Source: Centrapalus pauciflorus (lineage: Eukaryota > Streptophyta > Magnoliopsida > Asterales > Asteraceae). From it: a DNA stretch of 64,000 nt. The translations under genes and the position numbers were made by a program. A model generated the notes under the pieces. The model was not told where the DNA came from and searched no databases. It saw only the letters and a program-made list of their open reading frames with translations. Positions 12,310 to 25,976 of this stretch are shown in pieces (position 1 is the first letter of the stretch; each line of letters starts with the position of its first letter). Location: NCBI GenBank assembly GCA_020465985.1, contig JAANYP010003732.1:479501-543500 (forward strand), read 5' to 3'.

Positions 12310-12496
12310 AGGAGAGAGAGGAAATCGAAATTTTGGCGTTTAATCGCAGTTTACGGTGTTAACGGCGAGCGGAGATCATGGTGGTGGTCACTTTTCCATT
12401 CTTTCTTTCTTTTTTTTGGGGGCCATTTTAGGGCTTATTTACAAATAGTTTGTTTAACACGCGGGGTCATGACTAACAAAAATACTTCTTTGATCA
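12310..12496. other. Upstream region of the HD-domain gene
   Basis: Only about 190 bp separates the start codon from the first foldback element, so most of the promoter must lie here or overlap transposon DNA. No clear TATA box was seen. Confidence 0.4.
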
Positions 12497-12505
12497 AAAA
12501 ATTTA

Positions 12506-13773
12506 GAGCGGTCGGTTTGTCTTAAAATTTGGATTTGATCCCTGAACTTTTAATTTTGCAGAAACGGTCCTTATTTTCATAGTTTGTTTGCAATTTTGGT
12601 CCCTCAACCTATTAACTTTTTTAATATGACCAAATTACCCTTATTTTGATGCAAACTATAGGACCATTTTTACAATTAATTTTTTAACTCTTTTTTATTC
12701 TTAATTAAATAAATTATTTTTTAGTGTTACTTAAATTTAATTTACTATAAAAAAATAGAAAAGAATTATCTAATTATTTATGTTGGTTCATAAATGATTT
12801 AGATTTTTTTAGTCTTAATTAATTTTAGTTTACTATATTTAAAGTGTAAACCAATCAAAATTTATAATCGAAAACATCACTAATGTTTAGAAATTATTTT
12901 TTAAAGGCATAAATAAGAAATCTTTTCTCTATAATTATTTATATTGGTTCATACATTTATAATAAAAAATATTTATGTTGATTAAACCACAAAGGCCATT
13001 TATGTAATTGACTCAACCTTATTTTTAGTGTTAATTAACTTTAATAAACTATTAAAAAATTATTTATGAGCCAACAGTTTAATTAAAGTTAAAAATATTA
13101 AAGAACTTAAATAAATAAAAATTTAACGTTTAATTTGACCGAGTTAACAAACTTTCAAATGGTCTTAAGACAACTCAAATTTTTTTTATTTAACGTATCA
13201 ATTATTTTATCGTTTTAATTTTTAATTACACCAAAAATGATTTAAAATTATAGGTCCATATAAATTTATGAACCAACAAACATATTTTTATATAAATTTA
13301 TGAAACAACATAAATAATTATAGAGTCAAATATTTTTTATTATATTTTATATACGAAACCTCTAGAAAATAGTATCTAAACATAAAAGATTTTTTCGATT
13401 ATAAATTTTGATTGGTTTACACTTTAATTATAGAAAATTAAAATTAATTAAGACTAAAAATATCTAAATCATTTATGAACCAACATAAATAATTAAATAA
13501 CTCTTTTCTTTATAGTTTATTAAATTTAAGTAACACTAAAAATTAATTAATTTAATTAAGAATAAAAAAGAGTTACAAAATTAATTGTAAAAATGATCCC
13601 TATAGTTTGCATCAAAATAAGGGTAATTTGGTCATATTAGAAAAGTTAATAGGTTGAGGGACCAAAATTGCAAACAAACTATGAAAATAAGGACCGTTTC
13701 TGCAAAATTGAAAGTTCAGGGATCAAATCCAAATTTTAGGACAAACCACAGGGACCATTTTTGTAATTAACTC
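12506..13773. mobile_element. Foldback element FB1 (Mutator-like), 1,268 bp
   Basis: The two halves are inverted copies: bases after 12517 match the reverse complement of those before about 13760. The right tip reads, inverted, GAGTTAATTACAAAAATGG. A 9-bp duplication AAAAATTTA flanks both sides (12497-12505 and 13774-13782). The left tip keeps GAG but has lost roughly 22 bp (about 12509-12510). No coding sequence. The 9-bp duplication and the GAG-starting terminus fit the Mutator superfamily. Confidence 0.85.
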
Positions 13774-13784
13774 AAAAATTTATT

Positions 13785-15210
13785 ATAAACATAGCGATCA
13801 TAATAATATATTTAAATTTTTATAAAACATAATATCAAAAGTTATAACTGAACAATAAAACAATTCATATTATATAAAAAATAAAATTATTGGTCATTTG
13901 CATATTTGTCTGTTTAATGAAAAAGGTTCAGATAGTAATAAATTTTATATTAGAATGTGAATATAAATAATTCGATCAAAATGATATATCTATATTTTTA
14001 TAAAACATAATATATCAACGTTTATTATTGAAAAATAAAGAATTTATATATTATTATACATAAAGTAATAAAGTAAGTCAGTTATATTTTAATGATTTTT
14101 GTTATTGAAAAATAAAAAATTTATATATCATTATATATAAAGTATTGTGGCTTTTGATTGAAAAATATGTTATATTGAAATATAAAATATAATATCAAAA
14201 TGTATATCTGGAAAATAAAACAGTTATAAATTATATATAAAATAATATAAGTGGTCAGCTGTATACATGTCTACTTAATGAAAATAGTTAAGACGTTAAT
14301 AAATTTTATAATGAAATGTAAATAAAAATAATGCGATTATAATAACATATTCGAATTTTCATAAAACATATTATATCAAAAGTTACAATAGAATTACAAA
14401 AATGTTATATATTATATATAAAATAATAAACTAAGTCAGTTGTTTATTTGTCAGCTTGAGGTGTCTGACTGCTTGATTTGATATTCATTAGGGTTTTTCG
14501 AAAAATTACTTTATCTTGAATATGGATAAAAATAATTTGATCATAATGATATATTCGAATTTTTATAAAATGCAATATCAAAGGGTATAACAAAAATAAA
14601 ACAATTATATATTATATATATAGAATAATATAAATAAGTCAGTTGCATGCATGTCTGCTTAATGAAAATAATTCAGACGAAATATATATGATATCAAAAC
14701 ATAGATAAAAATAATGTGATCATGATGATATATATTCGAATTTTTATAAAACATAGTATATCAAAACTAATTATAGAAATACCAAAATGTTCTATATTAT
14801 ATATAAAGTAATAAAACAAGTCAGCAGCTAACCTGCCTACTTGTGCTGTCTGACTGCATTGTTTACTATTCATTGAACAATAAATTGGTTTCCAACCATG
14901 CAACATTTTAGCGCAACAGCTATATACTATAAATAAAATAAAAAATAGAATAGTTTCATACTTGCCTACTTAATGAAAATAGTTCCGGCCGTAGTAAATT
15001 TTATAATGCAACGTAGAAAAAATCAATGCGATCATAATGATATATTTGAATTTTTATAAAATATAATACTTCAAAAGTTATTATAGAAAAATAATAATGT
15101 TATATATTATATATAAAGTAATAAAATAACTCAGTTACCTGCTTAGCTACCTGCTTGAGCTATCTACCTGTATATGGTTGACTGTTCATTGAACAGTAAC
15201 CAAGTTTTAC
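13785..15210. repeat. Degenerate tandem array, about 185-bp half-units in about 370-bp pairs
   Basis: A motif like GATCATAATGATATATTCG followed by TTTTTATAAAACATAATAT recurs near 13789, 13973, 14333, 14538, 14717 and 15030. A second motif, CTTAATGAAAATAGTT, recurs near 13915, 14276, 14658 and 14970. Copies are diverged and alternate between two types. Confidence 0.65.
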
Positions 15211-15375
15211 TTTAAGTATATTGATAATGCCTCTTGTTTCCAGTTCCTATTTCGTGTTAAAATCGTGTTTATTTTCATGTTGGAACGGAGTTTTGTCAAC
15301 TTTTTCGTGTTGTTCTGTCTCAATATGTGAGTTGAGTTATTCATCCTTCAGGGTTATAGTTTTTAAAGTAGTTTT

Positions 15376-15766
15376 GAGAGAATTGTTCAAAATAGCAAAC
15401 AAATTTTTCCTTTTCTCATAATATAGCAATCTCGTAACTTTTCTTACAAATAAAGGAACCGACTCTTTGTTCATTTCTCATTATATCATTTAATTGGTAA
15501 ATAACAAAAGTTAACCGGTAAAAATAGTTATACATATGGTTTATTGTTTGAAATAACAACCTACTTTTTATTTTTTTTCTTATTGTGGCAATCAGTTTAT
15601 TTTTACCATTTAATATGTTGTTTATAATAACAAACTACTTGTTGTTTACCAATAAATACTATAATCGGGGGTAAACAAAGAGTTTTCCACTATTTGGGAC
15701 AAATTTTAGGAAATTGTTATAATAAAAAAAGAGAAAAATTAATTGCTATTAGAACAATTTCTCCAC
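15376..15766. mobile_element. Foldback MITE, 391 bp
   Basis: The left end GAGAGAATTGTTC pairs with the inverted right end GTGGAGAAATTGTTC, and the similarity extends about 55 bp inward (ATAGCAA then TTTTTCYTTTTCTC). TAGTTTT occurs on both outer sides (15369-15375 and 15767-15773). Confidence 0.65.
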
Positions 15767-16055
15767 TAGTTTTCAAAAGAAAGTTTTAGATTTGATATTT
15801 TTTGTCATATACATTTACTTTTTGGTTTACTTTGAAATTTAGAAGGCATATATGAAATGTACAACCTACGTAACAATTAAAATAATATATTTAACCTGAA
15901 TTAATATAAATAAATAGTCGGTTTTGAACACAATTATAAGTATAATTATTTAATTTTTATTTTTTAGGTTTTAATACAAATTTATTTTTTAAAGGTCTAA
16001 ATTGGTCAATCGGGTATATTTTGGATAAGCATGGTTTGACCTAATTTGACCTATA

Positions 16056-16267
16056 GGGGTGTGATCAATGAAAAACCTATATGCATCGGAAAACTCGGGA
16101 ACCGCTTTATAGCCATTGGATCAGGTAATGCATCACGCAGAATGTCGATGCATCACGTGGAAATTTGATGCATCACGCGAAAATTTGATGCATCACGCGG
16201 GGAATATGATGCATTTGTGGTGGTGCATTGAGGTTTTCCGATGCATGTTGGTTTTCCATAGAACCTC
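16056..16267. mobile_element. (TA)n-embedded palindromic element, family A copy 1
   Basis: Ends GGGGTGTGATCAATG and, inverted, AGGTTCTATGGAAAACC, with GATGCATCACGYGGAAATTT-type repeats inside. Flanked by short TATA sequence. Confidence 0.7.
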
Positions 16268-16277
16268 TATATATATA

Positions 16278-16465
16278 GGTGGGTTCAATGGAGAACCTCC
16301 ATGCATCGAAGAACCTTGAAGAACCTCCATGCATCATTATTTCCACGTGATGCATCAAATTCTCACGTGATGCATCGATTTCCACGTGATGCATTACAAA
16401 TTTCTGGCGATGCATTGTGGTTCTCCAAGGTTCTTCGATGCATAGAGGTTCTCCATTGAACTCAC

Positions 16466-16468
<3 letters not shown>
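16278..16468. mobile_element. (TA)n-embedded palindromic element, family A copy 2
   Basis: Starts GGTGGGTTCAATGGAGAACC and ends with its near inverse (GGTTCTCCATTGAACTCACC). It contains several GATGCATC/ACGTGATGCATC units. (TA)n lies on both sides. Confidence 0.8.

Positions 16469-16550
<82 letters not shown>
16469..16550. repeat. (TA)41 microsatellite
   Basis: An uninterrupted TA run between family A copies 2 and 3. Confidence 0.95.
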
Positions 16551-16554
<4 letters not shown>

Positions 16555-16700
16555 TCGTGCAGAAAGACGATGCATCGCGCGTGAATTTGATGCATCACGT
16601 TGAAATAATGATGTATCACGCGGGTATTATGATGCATTTGTGGTGGTGCATTGAGGTTCTTCGATGTTTTTCGATGCATGGAGGTTCTCCATTGAACCCA

Positions 16701-16702
<2 letters not shown>
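16551..16702. mobile_element. Family A copy 3, left end missing
   Basis: Begins directly with TGCATCGTGC after the TA run and ends GGTTCTCCATTGAACCCACC, so the left terminus is lost. A 34-bp (TA)n and a (GA)n tract follow. Confidence 0.7.

Positions 16703-16751
<49 letters not shown>
16703..16751. repeat. (TA)n followed by (GA)n
   Basis: A TA run to 16736, then GA repeats, between family A copies 3 and 4. Confidence 0.9.
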
Positions 16752-17741
<990 letters not shown>

Positions 17742-17753
17742 TATATATATATA

Positions 17754-17975
17754 GGGGTGGGTTCAGTGGAGAACCGCTATGCATCGAAGAACCTTGGAGA
17801 ACCACAATGCATTACTAGAAAATTGTAATGCATCACGTAGAAATCGATGCATCACGCGGGAATTTGATGCATCACGTGGAAATAATTATGCATCACGGGG
17901 AATTGTGATGCATTTGTGGTGGTGAATGGAGGTTCTACATGGTTCTTCGATGCATGGAGGTTCTTCATTGAACTC

Positions 17976-17977
<2 letters not shown>
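17754..17977. mobile_element. Family A copy 5
   Basis: Starts GGGGTGGGTTCAGTGGAGAA and ends GTTCTTCATTGAACTCACC. A (TA)n lies on the left and a (TC)n-(TA)n tract on the right. Confidence 0.8.
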
Positions 17978-18029
<52 letters not shown>

Positions 18030-18046
18030 ATATATATATATATATA
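17978..18046. repeat. (TC)n then (TA)n microsatellite
   Basis: About 25 TC units to 18027, then TA units. Confidence 0.95.
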
Positions 18047-18310
18047 GTTTAGATCCATTGTGAACACTTTATTCGTTGTGAATTTTGTGAACAAATAAAA
18101 AAAATACATACAATCATTCATATATACCAACAAGTGTTTGTAACAACATTCATGATTCAAAGGGTTCATAGAAGTGTCTGCAATAGGATTCATAACATTC
18201 AAAGGGTTCGTAGCAATGTTTTAAACAAGATTCATAGGATTCGACAAGGTTGACAAAATTCGACAAATCCATAAGATTCAAAAAAATTCATAAGATCCAA
18301 CAAAATTTTT
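18047..18310. mobile_element. (TA)n-embedded element, family C copy 1, one end only
   Basis: The left end, GATCCATTGTGAACACTTT, matches the inverted right end of the complete family C copy at 25976-26360. The interior has the same AAGATTCATAGGATTCGAC-type repeats. The right terminus was not found. Confidence 0.65.
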
Positions 18311-19149
18311 ACGTTAATTGATGAGTTTAATAGTAATTACAACAAGATTCATATGATTTAAAGCCATATTTAGGTTTAGTTAGAACATTTGCATGATTTG
18401 GGGAATTGGGGGTGGGCAATGAAAGCCTCAAAGGCAAAGGGAACAAGGTTTGAGAATGAATCACAAAGTCGAAATTGACGCTTATGATTTGTATAACATC
18501 ATAAAATATAAAGAGAGCTGCTGCCCATCTTTGACATTTGCTTGACAATTAATTCATTCGTCGTTTTTAAATCAAGTCACTCTAATACAGCAACTTAACT
18601 TCTTCTGTTTCTTTATTAATAATTTAACCTAATTTTTTATTTATTATTTTTTTAATCTATACTTTCTACATTTGAAATATAATTAACTTTTACCTTTGTC
18701 TTCCACAAACTCAAATATAATTTCAAATGCATGCATGCATGCTTTATTACGTCACATCATGCTTGTATACGTTAGTTTTCTTATTAATAAAATCATTAAA
18801 AGACTTGTTTAAAAAAGGTTACTTAAACCACCACTAAAACAATATTCCATCAAAAACATGTACTAAATAAAAAGACCTTGCTTGGAACTAGCTTGTATAT
18901 GTTAAAAAATCCGATCCGATACGATGCATGTATTCTATTCAAATACGATACAAAAAGTGTTGTTTTTAATATTTTATCTTATTGATTTTTAACTTTTGAA
19001 TTATATATTAGTTTGAATGGTCACCTAAGTCAGGTAAAAAAAAAAGTCATTTTATAAATTAAAATCAAGTTGATATGAAAAAAAGGGCCGGGATAATATT
19101 AAATATCTCAAAATATATATATTTTAATAAATTGTACGTACTCAATATG
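18311..19149. other. Intergenic, upstream of the first RING gene
   Basis: A+T rich. It holds a short ATGC run (GCATGCATGCATGC at about 18728-18741). No gene seen. Confidence 0.4.
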
Positions 19150-19154
19150 ATCCC

Positions 19155-19162
19155 TATAAATA
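19155..19162 (+). promoter_or_regulatory. TATA box of RING-H2 gene 1
   Basis: TATAAATA within CCTATAAATAGCCTAACAA, 58 bp before the preferred ATG at 19213. The same block precedes RING-H2 gene 2 at almost the same distance. Confidence 0.75.
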
Positions 19163-19212
19163 GCCTAACAAGAGAATCAAATTGATTGTCTAAATTAAAC
19201 AGGCTTTGGAAA

Positions 19213-19692
19213 ATGATGATTTCACAAAGTTTCTCACCATCTTCATCTTTAGACCTTCTGTATATCTCCATTTGCATCATAACTAATCTCATTGAATCCC
19301 ATATTAAACTTGTTCTTTGGAACCTCAAATGGGCATGGAGTTTTCTTCTACACCAATGCTTTTTTCATCATCAACTACACCGGATTCAAGGCTTCGAGTC
19401 CAGACAAAGCCACGAAAGATTTGAATCGACGTGTATGGAACAGGTGGAATGCTTGGTTTGCTTAAGTACGATTGAAGAAGACGATGAGATTAGAGAGCTA
19501 AGATGTGGTCATTTGTTTCACGAAGCTTGTTTAGATCGGTGGTTGAGGTACAGGAATAGGACTTGTCCGTTGTGTCGAGATAACTTGGTGTTGCCTAGAG
19601 TTGTTTCCGAGCTCGGGGATCAGGTCTTGGTTTTTGACTTTTGTTCTACTAGTAATACAAGAAACGACGAAGGGTCGTGGTGGCTACGATAG
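19213..19692 (+). CDS. RING-H2 finger protein 1 (probable E3 ubiquitin ligase)
   Basis: Probable membrane-anchored E3 ubiquitin ligase; RING-H2 domains recruit E2 enzymes (family knowledge). Intronless, 159 residues from the chosen start. Residues 13-50 are hydrophobic, ending in KWAWSFLLHQ, and probably form a signal anchor. The RING-H2 is complete, with ligands C80, C83, C98, H100, H103, C106, C118 and C121. The tail ends GSWWLR, as in its paralogue at 35.1 kb. The frame opens nine codons earlier, at 19186, but the TATA box at 19155 would put transcription start close to or past that ATG. The paralogue also begins at the equivalent of this Met, so 19213 (or 19216, MMIS) is preferred. It is similar to short plant RING-H2 proteins of the RHA2/BRH1 type; substrate unknown. 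Confidence 0.9.
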   Translation: MMISQSFSPSSSLDLLYISICIITNLIESHIKLVLWNLKWAWSFLLHQCFFHHQLHRIQGFESRQSHERFESTCMEQVECLVCLSTIEEDDEIRELRCGHLFHEACLDRWLRYRNRTCPLCRDNLVLPRVVSELGDQVLVFDFCSTSNTRNDEGSWWLR

Positions 19693-20880
19693 ATTTTTAA
19701 ATTTAACAACGAAATTATATATCGTAGCGTACGGTCGATCGATCATGAAAATATAGGTACATATAATGAATTATTGATCATGTTATGTCAAAATTATATG
19801 ATATAATTTGCTTTTGATATATATGATTATGATGTCTCTTCTAGATTATTGATTTTCATTAATTCTTTAATTAAGAAATATTATGATGGTTCAAAAGATC
19901 GATTAAGTGAGACATGTGGGGATACCATTTAATTTGCCTGTCTAATCATAATGCAAATATTATGTATATTTGCCTGTCGTCGGTCGCTTAAATATGTTAG
20001 ATACTTATTAGGATTTCAGCTTGTTTTTCATACAGTTCTAGTTATTCTCAAATTGCCATATATTTACCAATTTTCTATAAAATACCAAAACTATCACTTT
20101 TGACCGTAGGATCAATAAAATCAACGATTTAAAATAAACATGATTTAAAAAATTTACTTTTAAAAATGACTCTTGACATTTAAGAGTTAATATTATTGAT
20201 TCTACAACCAAGATTATTACTTCTACTATCCTGGATATTTGTACTACCTATATTTATATCTATGTATGTATGTTGAAGATCATTGTAAATTTCAATATTT
20301 ATATAATTCCAAAGAACCAATTTCATTCATTAGATTAAAAAAATCAAGGGCTATAAAAGTAATGTCAAATTTATAATAAAATGAACATTATGTCAAAAGT
20401 TTCTTGATTTTGAAGATGAATGAACCAAAAAAGTTTTATAATAACATCAAAAAAAAATTGGTTCAAAGATTTATCCAGTGTCAATATTACAAATTTGCAG
20501 CCTCTTTTTCTTAAATACATCATTTCTCAATGTTTATTTGCAAAACCTTCTTTTTATTTTCCTTTTACCCTTTCTTCTTCGATACCCTCATTCTTAAAAA
20601 AGTTCCAAGATTCAAAAAAATCAATCAAACAAACCCCACATGAGCAACATTAAAGGAAGAGGCAGAACAAAGTTGAGGTAGCTAACTAGTTGTGGCTGGG
20701 TGGTAACCGCATCAAAGAGAGTGAAGCCGAGGTCGGCAAGAGAAGTGGTGTTAGACAATAAATAAATATATTGTATTTTTATATTTGTATAGGGTTTAAT
20801 TTGTAACTTCTTCTATTATTTAATAATTGTACTCCCCACCTATTTTGAGGTCTGATTCAAGTGGCATGGTCGTTTAGTGG
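19693..20880. other. Intergenic, no gene
   Basis: A+T-rich 3' flank of RING gene 1 and spacer. The short ORF around 20420-20653 has no recognisable features and is not supported. Confidence 0.4.
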
Positions 20881-20889
20881 GTCTCGAAG

Positions 20890-20985
20890 GAGATGGTGGC
20901 GGCATGGTCGTCGACTCGTCGCCAAGATGGTGGCAACGTGGTCGTCGACTCATCGTCAAGACGGTGGCAACATAGTTGTCGTATG
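20890..20985. repeat. 34-bp tandem repeat, about 2.7 copies
   Basis: A unit of type GATGGTGGCAACGTGGTCG then TCGACTCATCGTCAA recurs, with much higher G+C than its surroundings. Confidence 0.7.
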
Positions 20986-21682
20986 AAGGAGTCAAATTGT
21001 AGAAGGAGGAGAGACGTACATAAGAGTTTAGAGATCCGGTTTTTTTTTCATTCTGATTAAATCAGATGACGGTAAGAAAATAGAGGTCTGATTGGTAAGA
21101 AAAAAAACAAACAACCTTTTACCTCTTTTGACTGACCGAATCAGACAAAATACTTTAATAAGAGAAAAGTGGCAAAATCAAACACAACCTTAATCTAATG
21201 ATATAATAATTTTTTTTATCAATGTCTGTATGTTCTATATTCAAAATGAATTCTTGTGTGTCACAACTCAAAAATTGAAAGAAGAAACTAATATCATTTA
21301 ATTTATTAACTAGATCGATCATATGTTTTGATTTGATTTTGTGTGATAGCGAGTACGATACAGGGTTTTTTTTTCCTTTAAACTAAAATAAAGTTTATTG
21401 ACTAGAATTAATGCATGTAACAATTTACATGCTAAACCATCAAGGCAGAAAACGACTCCATATGCAACTTTAAATTGGGTCAAAAATCCCATATAAATCT
21501 AATTTCTAAACCATCAAAACGGTAAATGACATTGGATAATTAATTTGCATTAATTAATTAACTTTGCTGATAAAAAACGACCACACATGTAAAGTAAAGA
21601 AAGAATAGCCCAGCCACAAAATATGTGAGCTAAACAGAGTCCATTAGTCATTTAATACTACAGTCATCAACTATTTAAATTA

Positions 21683-22152
21683 GGGTTAATTACGTCATAA
21701 AGTAATATATTATCATTATTTTTTTAATTTGGGTCACGTACTAATTTTTTTTAATTTAGGGTAACATACTTTCCAAATCAAGGTAACTTTATCGAATTGA
21801 AAAAATTACTGACATAACATTTTCTTATCCAGTTATCAGTTTTTTAATTTCTAATATTGCTTAAATATTTTCAAATTTACTTAAAATAGCAAGGTATTAT
21901 TAAAAAAAAAATTTAATTGTACAAACTAGTACACATCATATAACAATTAAACTGTCATAATTGTAAAAAAAAAATGTTGGCTGGACAAAGAAACTGTCAC
22001 GTCAGTAATTTTTATATTTCAAATCCGATATGGTTACCTTGATTGAATTGATTTGGAAAATATTTTACCGTAAATAGAGAAAAAAAAATAGTATGTTACC
22101 CAAATTTAAAAAAAAAAACTTGACTGTAGATTATCTTTGACGCGATTAACCT
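21683..22152. mobile_element. Foldback MITE, 470 bp, Mutator-like
   Basis: The left end GGGTTAATTACGTCA matches the inverted right end AGGTTAATCGCGTCA. The arms stay similar inward, including a TTACTGACRTRACA block. An exact 9-bp duplication TTTAAATTA flanks it (21674-21682 and 22153-22161). No ORF. Confidence 0.85.
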
Positions 22153-22161
22153 TTTAAATTA

Positions 22162-23230
22162 ATTGGTTACACTACTCTTATATTATACTATACATACATA
22201 TATATATGTTTATGTTTATATTATATAACATTAATAATATAAAATAATATACTTACTTATTTGGTTAACCAATTAATTCATTATTCAATTTCTTCCTTCT
22301 ATTAAAACATTTTATGATTACCATCTAACAATATTATACTGATAATTATTTAATCTTCTTATTGATTATTTGTCAGTTATAATGTCATATGGTATAGAAT
22401 ATAAAATATGATATATAACAATGAAATTATGCTACACCTTTTATAAAAACTGTAATATGTCATTAATGCCCGTTATCAAACCTTCTGGGTAAGACAATTA
22501 AAGATGGTAGAGTTGCAATTACATTAACTTAATTACTAGGATTACATTTTAGACCAAGTAGTGCAAAATCTAAATCGTAATTAAGTAGTCATAACTACAA
22601 CTAATTTATTTATTAAGGAAATTAAATTAAGGTTTTAACTTTGAACCCATGATACTTTGATTTATATTTCTTTATTGCAATTGAAGAAAAAAAGCATATT
22701 GTGCCATCAAACTATTCATCAGTTGTCATAATGTAACATACATGTTTAGAGCTGTGACCAAATAATAACATTTAAAATTTTTAAACTAAAAACTTTTAAG
22801 AACCAAGCTTAAAAATTAGATTTGATTGATTGATTTACTTTTTATGTATATTTTGATTTTAAATATTGTATATAATAATTTAATTTAGGTTTGATTAAAA
22901 AGTTTGTTTTTTCTTCATTTATTGTCGTTTTTAGTAACAACAACATATTTTTTTTATATTATTAGTTTAAAAACTTTTGAATCGTTAATAGTAAGATAAA
23001 ACTGTGATAATTAAATTGAATCAGTGATTTAAATATCTTGAATCACATATAAAACCATTAATAAAATTAAAATAATAAAAACTGATGATTCAATATGTTT
23101 AAGCTATTAGTTTACAATAATAATCCGATTAATAATTCCAATATTTAGAATCACATTTTAGCTGTCTTTTTTTTAAACTTTAATATTGACTTAGAGTTAT
23201 CATTTGTTACTAACGTCTCAATGCTTTTGC
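22162..23230. other. Intergenic, A+T rich
   Basis: No gene or clear repeat seen. Confidence 0.35.
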
Positions 23231-23231
23231 A

Positions 23232-23373
23232 GACCAAACAAATACATACACACCTTTCAAGTTTTTTAGATAGTAGTTGATATATATTTTACCAAACAAA
23301 TACATACACACCTTTCAAGTTCTTTAGATATACCTATCTAAATAACTTGAAAGGTGTCTATGTATTTGTTTGG
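23232..23373. repeat. Direct plus inverted repeat cluster
   Basis: A block CAAACAAATACATACACACC then TTTCAAGTT occurs twice directly (about 23236 and 23293) and once inverted (about 23343-23373), forming a hairpin. The origin is unclear. Confidence 0.7.
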
Positions 23374-25895
23374 CCTGCAAAATAAAAATCAAAACAATTT
23401 TATTTAAATTAATGATTTTGGTGTTTATAAACTTTCGACAGATTACTATAAGCATCAATATGAGTTTATTCAAACTTTATTAGAATCCATTAATAAAGGA
23501 ATTTGTCTTTCTAACTAACTTGTATAACAATTTATATTTCAACATTTTATCTCGCACATCTCTAGGTGACCCAAAACTATGTGCAACGACACCATGTCAA
23601 AGCGGAGATGTTCATCCTGATGTTGTAGGAAGAGGAAAAATCAATCATTGATGAAATTACTAGCGGTTATAATAATTGGTAGCAATCTATAAAAAACTTA
23701 GGAAACATTTATAAAATGTTTTAAGAGCTAACGTTGGACTTTAAAAACAGACAATATAGATAGAATTAGACGAGAAGATAACATCAGTTGTTTAAAACAA
23801 ATTAGTTCAAGGGAATGCAAAAGGTAACATGTGAACCCAATGTTGTTAGGTTCTAAAATGTTTATTTAAAGAGTAATGTGAATTTCAAGAAGTTTGCTTG
23901 TTATTTTAGATATTGGAGATCAAGTATTTGTTAGTTTTACAAATTATTTAGATCGGTAATTATGGTACTATATATTTTGGACATTTGTTATATCAACTAG
24001 ACATTTGCTATTTGGATGAAATTAGTCATTTGGTAGATGTGAAGGAGATATATGCATAAAAAATAGGCTTTTGATGAAGTAGTTTTCATTTTTTTTAATA
24101 GTAAAGGAAAAGTTTGTAAATAAATTAAATGATATATTGGTTATGTGTCATAATTATATTTACAGATGAAAAACAAACCAAAATATTTCTTCCCAACCAA
24201 ACATGTAATAACTTTAAATTTATTCGGATTTCAATATTTCAATTCCTTTTGATTTCGATCTTGGAGACAAACACACAATTGTTTTTTTCCCTACGAATAA
24301 GAGCATCTCGATGACAAAACCGTTAAAAAAGTTTTTTGTTCATTAATTTTTACCTAATTATAGTCACGTCTTAAAATTCCATAGTTTTTTATTTTGAAAA
24401 ACTTATTGTTACAAGGTCAATTCTATAATTACACCCCTTTATATTCTAACAATACACCCCATTTCTTAATATGAAAAGATGATTGAGACATTGGTTTAAG
24501 CACTGGGTCACCCGTCATTAACAAAATCATGTGAGTCCCGATAGTATGGGATGTAATCCGAAGTCAATTGGTGTGTGAGATATACACACAAACACATGAA
24601 TTCATTGACCCTAGATCAATGTTACATGGAGACTTTATTTTTAACCTACGAACAATATACAACTGATGAAAATGTTTATACGACTCTCTTGTTTGATATT
24701 ATAAAAATTATGGATATGAAAGACTTGAGACTTGACCGAAAAACCAACGACCCATATTGAACTGGAGCAGGTACCATCTGGTTCGATTCTCGGTTCCCGT
24801 TTAGAACAATTCGTCGGTTTACGAGGTAGTTATGACTTCTGCATAACCCTGATTTTTACAATGTCAATATAAATTTGTCACATAAATTTTTTTACAAGAT
24901 GTACACAACTTGTATGTTAACAAAGCATTTACTTGAAACCAAAAGAATTATAACTGTCAAATGAAAATAAAAATAAAATGTAACTACAAATAGTATATAT
25001 GACACATTGTAAAATACTAAGCTAGAATATAACTTTTTTTTAAACATGAAAATTTAGAATATAACTTTTGGTCGTCAACCCGTTTAACCCATTTTTTGAA
25101 TGGGTAGATATTGTCAACCCTTTGTATATTGCATAGCAACCATGTGAATACAGTCATTGTTAATGTTAATGGTATGGTTGAGCCGTAGCGGCTTCTCCAC
25201 ATCATTTTTCTCCGGCTGGAACACCGTCCCCACCCAATGGCCCCGTCCAATTTTCCCCTCCCGGCTTTCACCTCTCTCTCTCTCTCTCTCTCTCTCCTCT
25301 TCCACTATCTATCTCTAAATTTTAATGGGTTAATGATATTGGGATAGAATGATGAGTATTTCCCGTGTTTTAGAATAAAAATAGTGAAAAGTAAAAAAAA
25401 TAAATTTGATATAGCGTTGAGGTGTTCAAAATGATGATTTTAGAAGGATTGGTGTACCCTCACTCTTATCACATCATACAAAAAAAATCATGAAAATCAA
25501 TAAATGCAACCTGTCATGATAATTTATTCAAACAAACCAAAAAAATCAATTGATCCATGGATGGCTCAGATTGGATTTGGTCAAGTTAAACTGGATTTAG
25601 ACTACAATGGCCTGTTTAAAGTGGGTCAAAATGTCAAATGGGCCACTCCAGGCTAATTCATTAATTTTAGAATTCGTGTTCTAGGATTTGGTTTTATTTT
25701 TCTTGTTTATATTAAATGTTATTGAAAGTATTTTTATTTTTATGTTTAACTAGTTTATTGATCAACGTTTTATGTTAATATTTTAAAAGAATTATTAATA
25801 TAAAAAAATATAAACTAAAATGAAGCACAAATATTAATTATAAAATAATGATAAAAATGCTATTGTTATTTGTCAAAGCTATTATTTTTCTAGTT

Positions 25896-25897
<2 letters not shown>
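23374..25897. other. Intergenic, no gene supported
   Basis: A+T-rich spacer. A block near 24417-24495 (CAATTCTATAATTACACCCC and a CTTAATATGA stretch) loosely resembles one at 50188-50285, suggesting an old shared element. A (TC)n of about 13 units lies at 25268-25295. The ORFs at 24129, 24575 and 25017 show no protein features. Confidence 0.35.

Positions 25898-25975
<78 letters not shown>
25898..25975. repeat. (TA)39 microsatellite
   Basis: An uninterrupted run on the left side of the complete family C element. Confidence 0.95.

Positions 25976-25976
<1 letters not shown>

Noticed and set aside
16173..16679. Open frames with long Ile-Tyr repeats across TA runs, here and at 26.1-26.8, 42.9, 43.4 and 54.5 kb
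   Set aside because: TA repeats stay open in several frames, so poly(Ile-Tyr) is an artefact of microsatellites and element tips.
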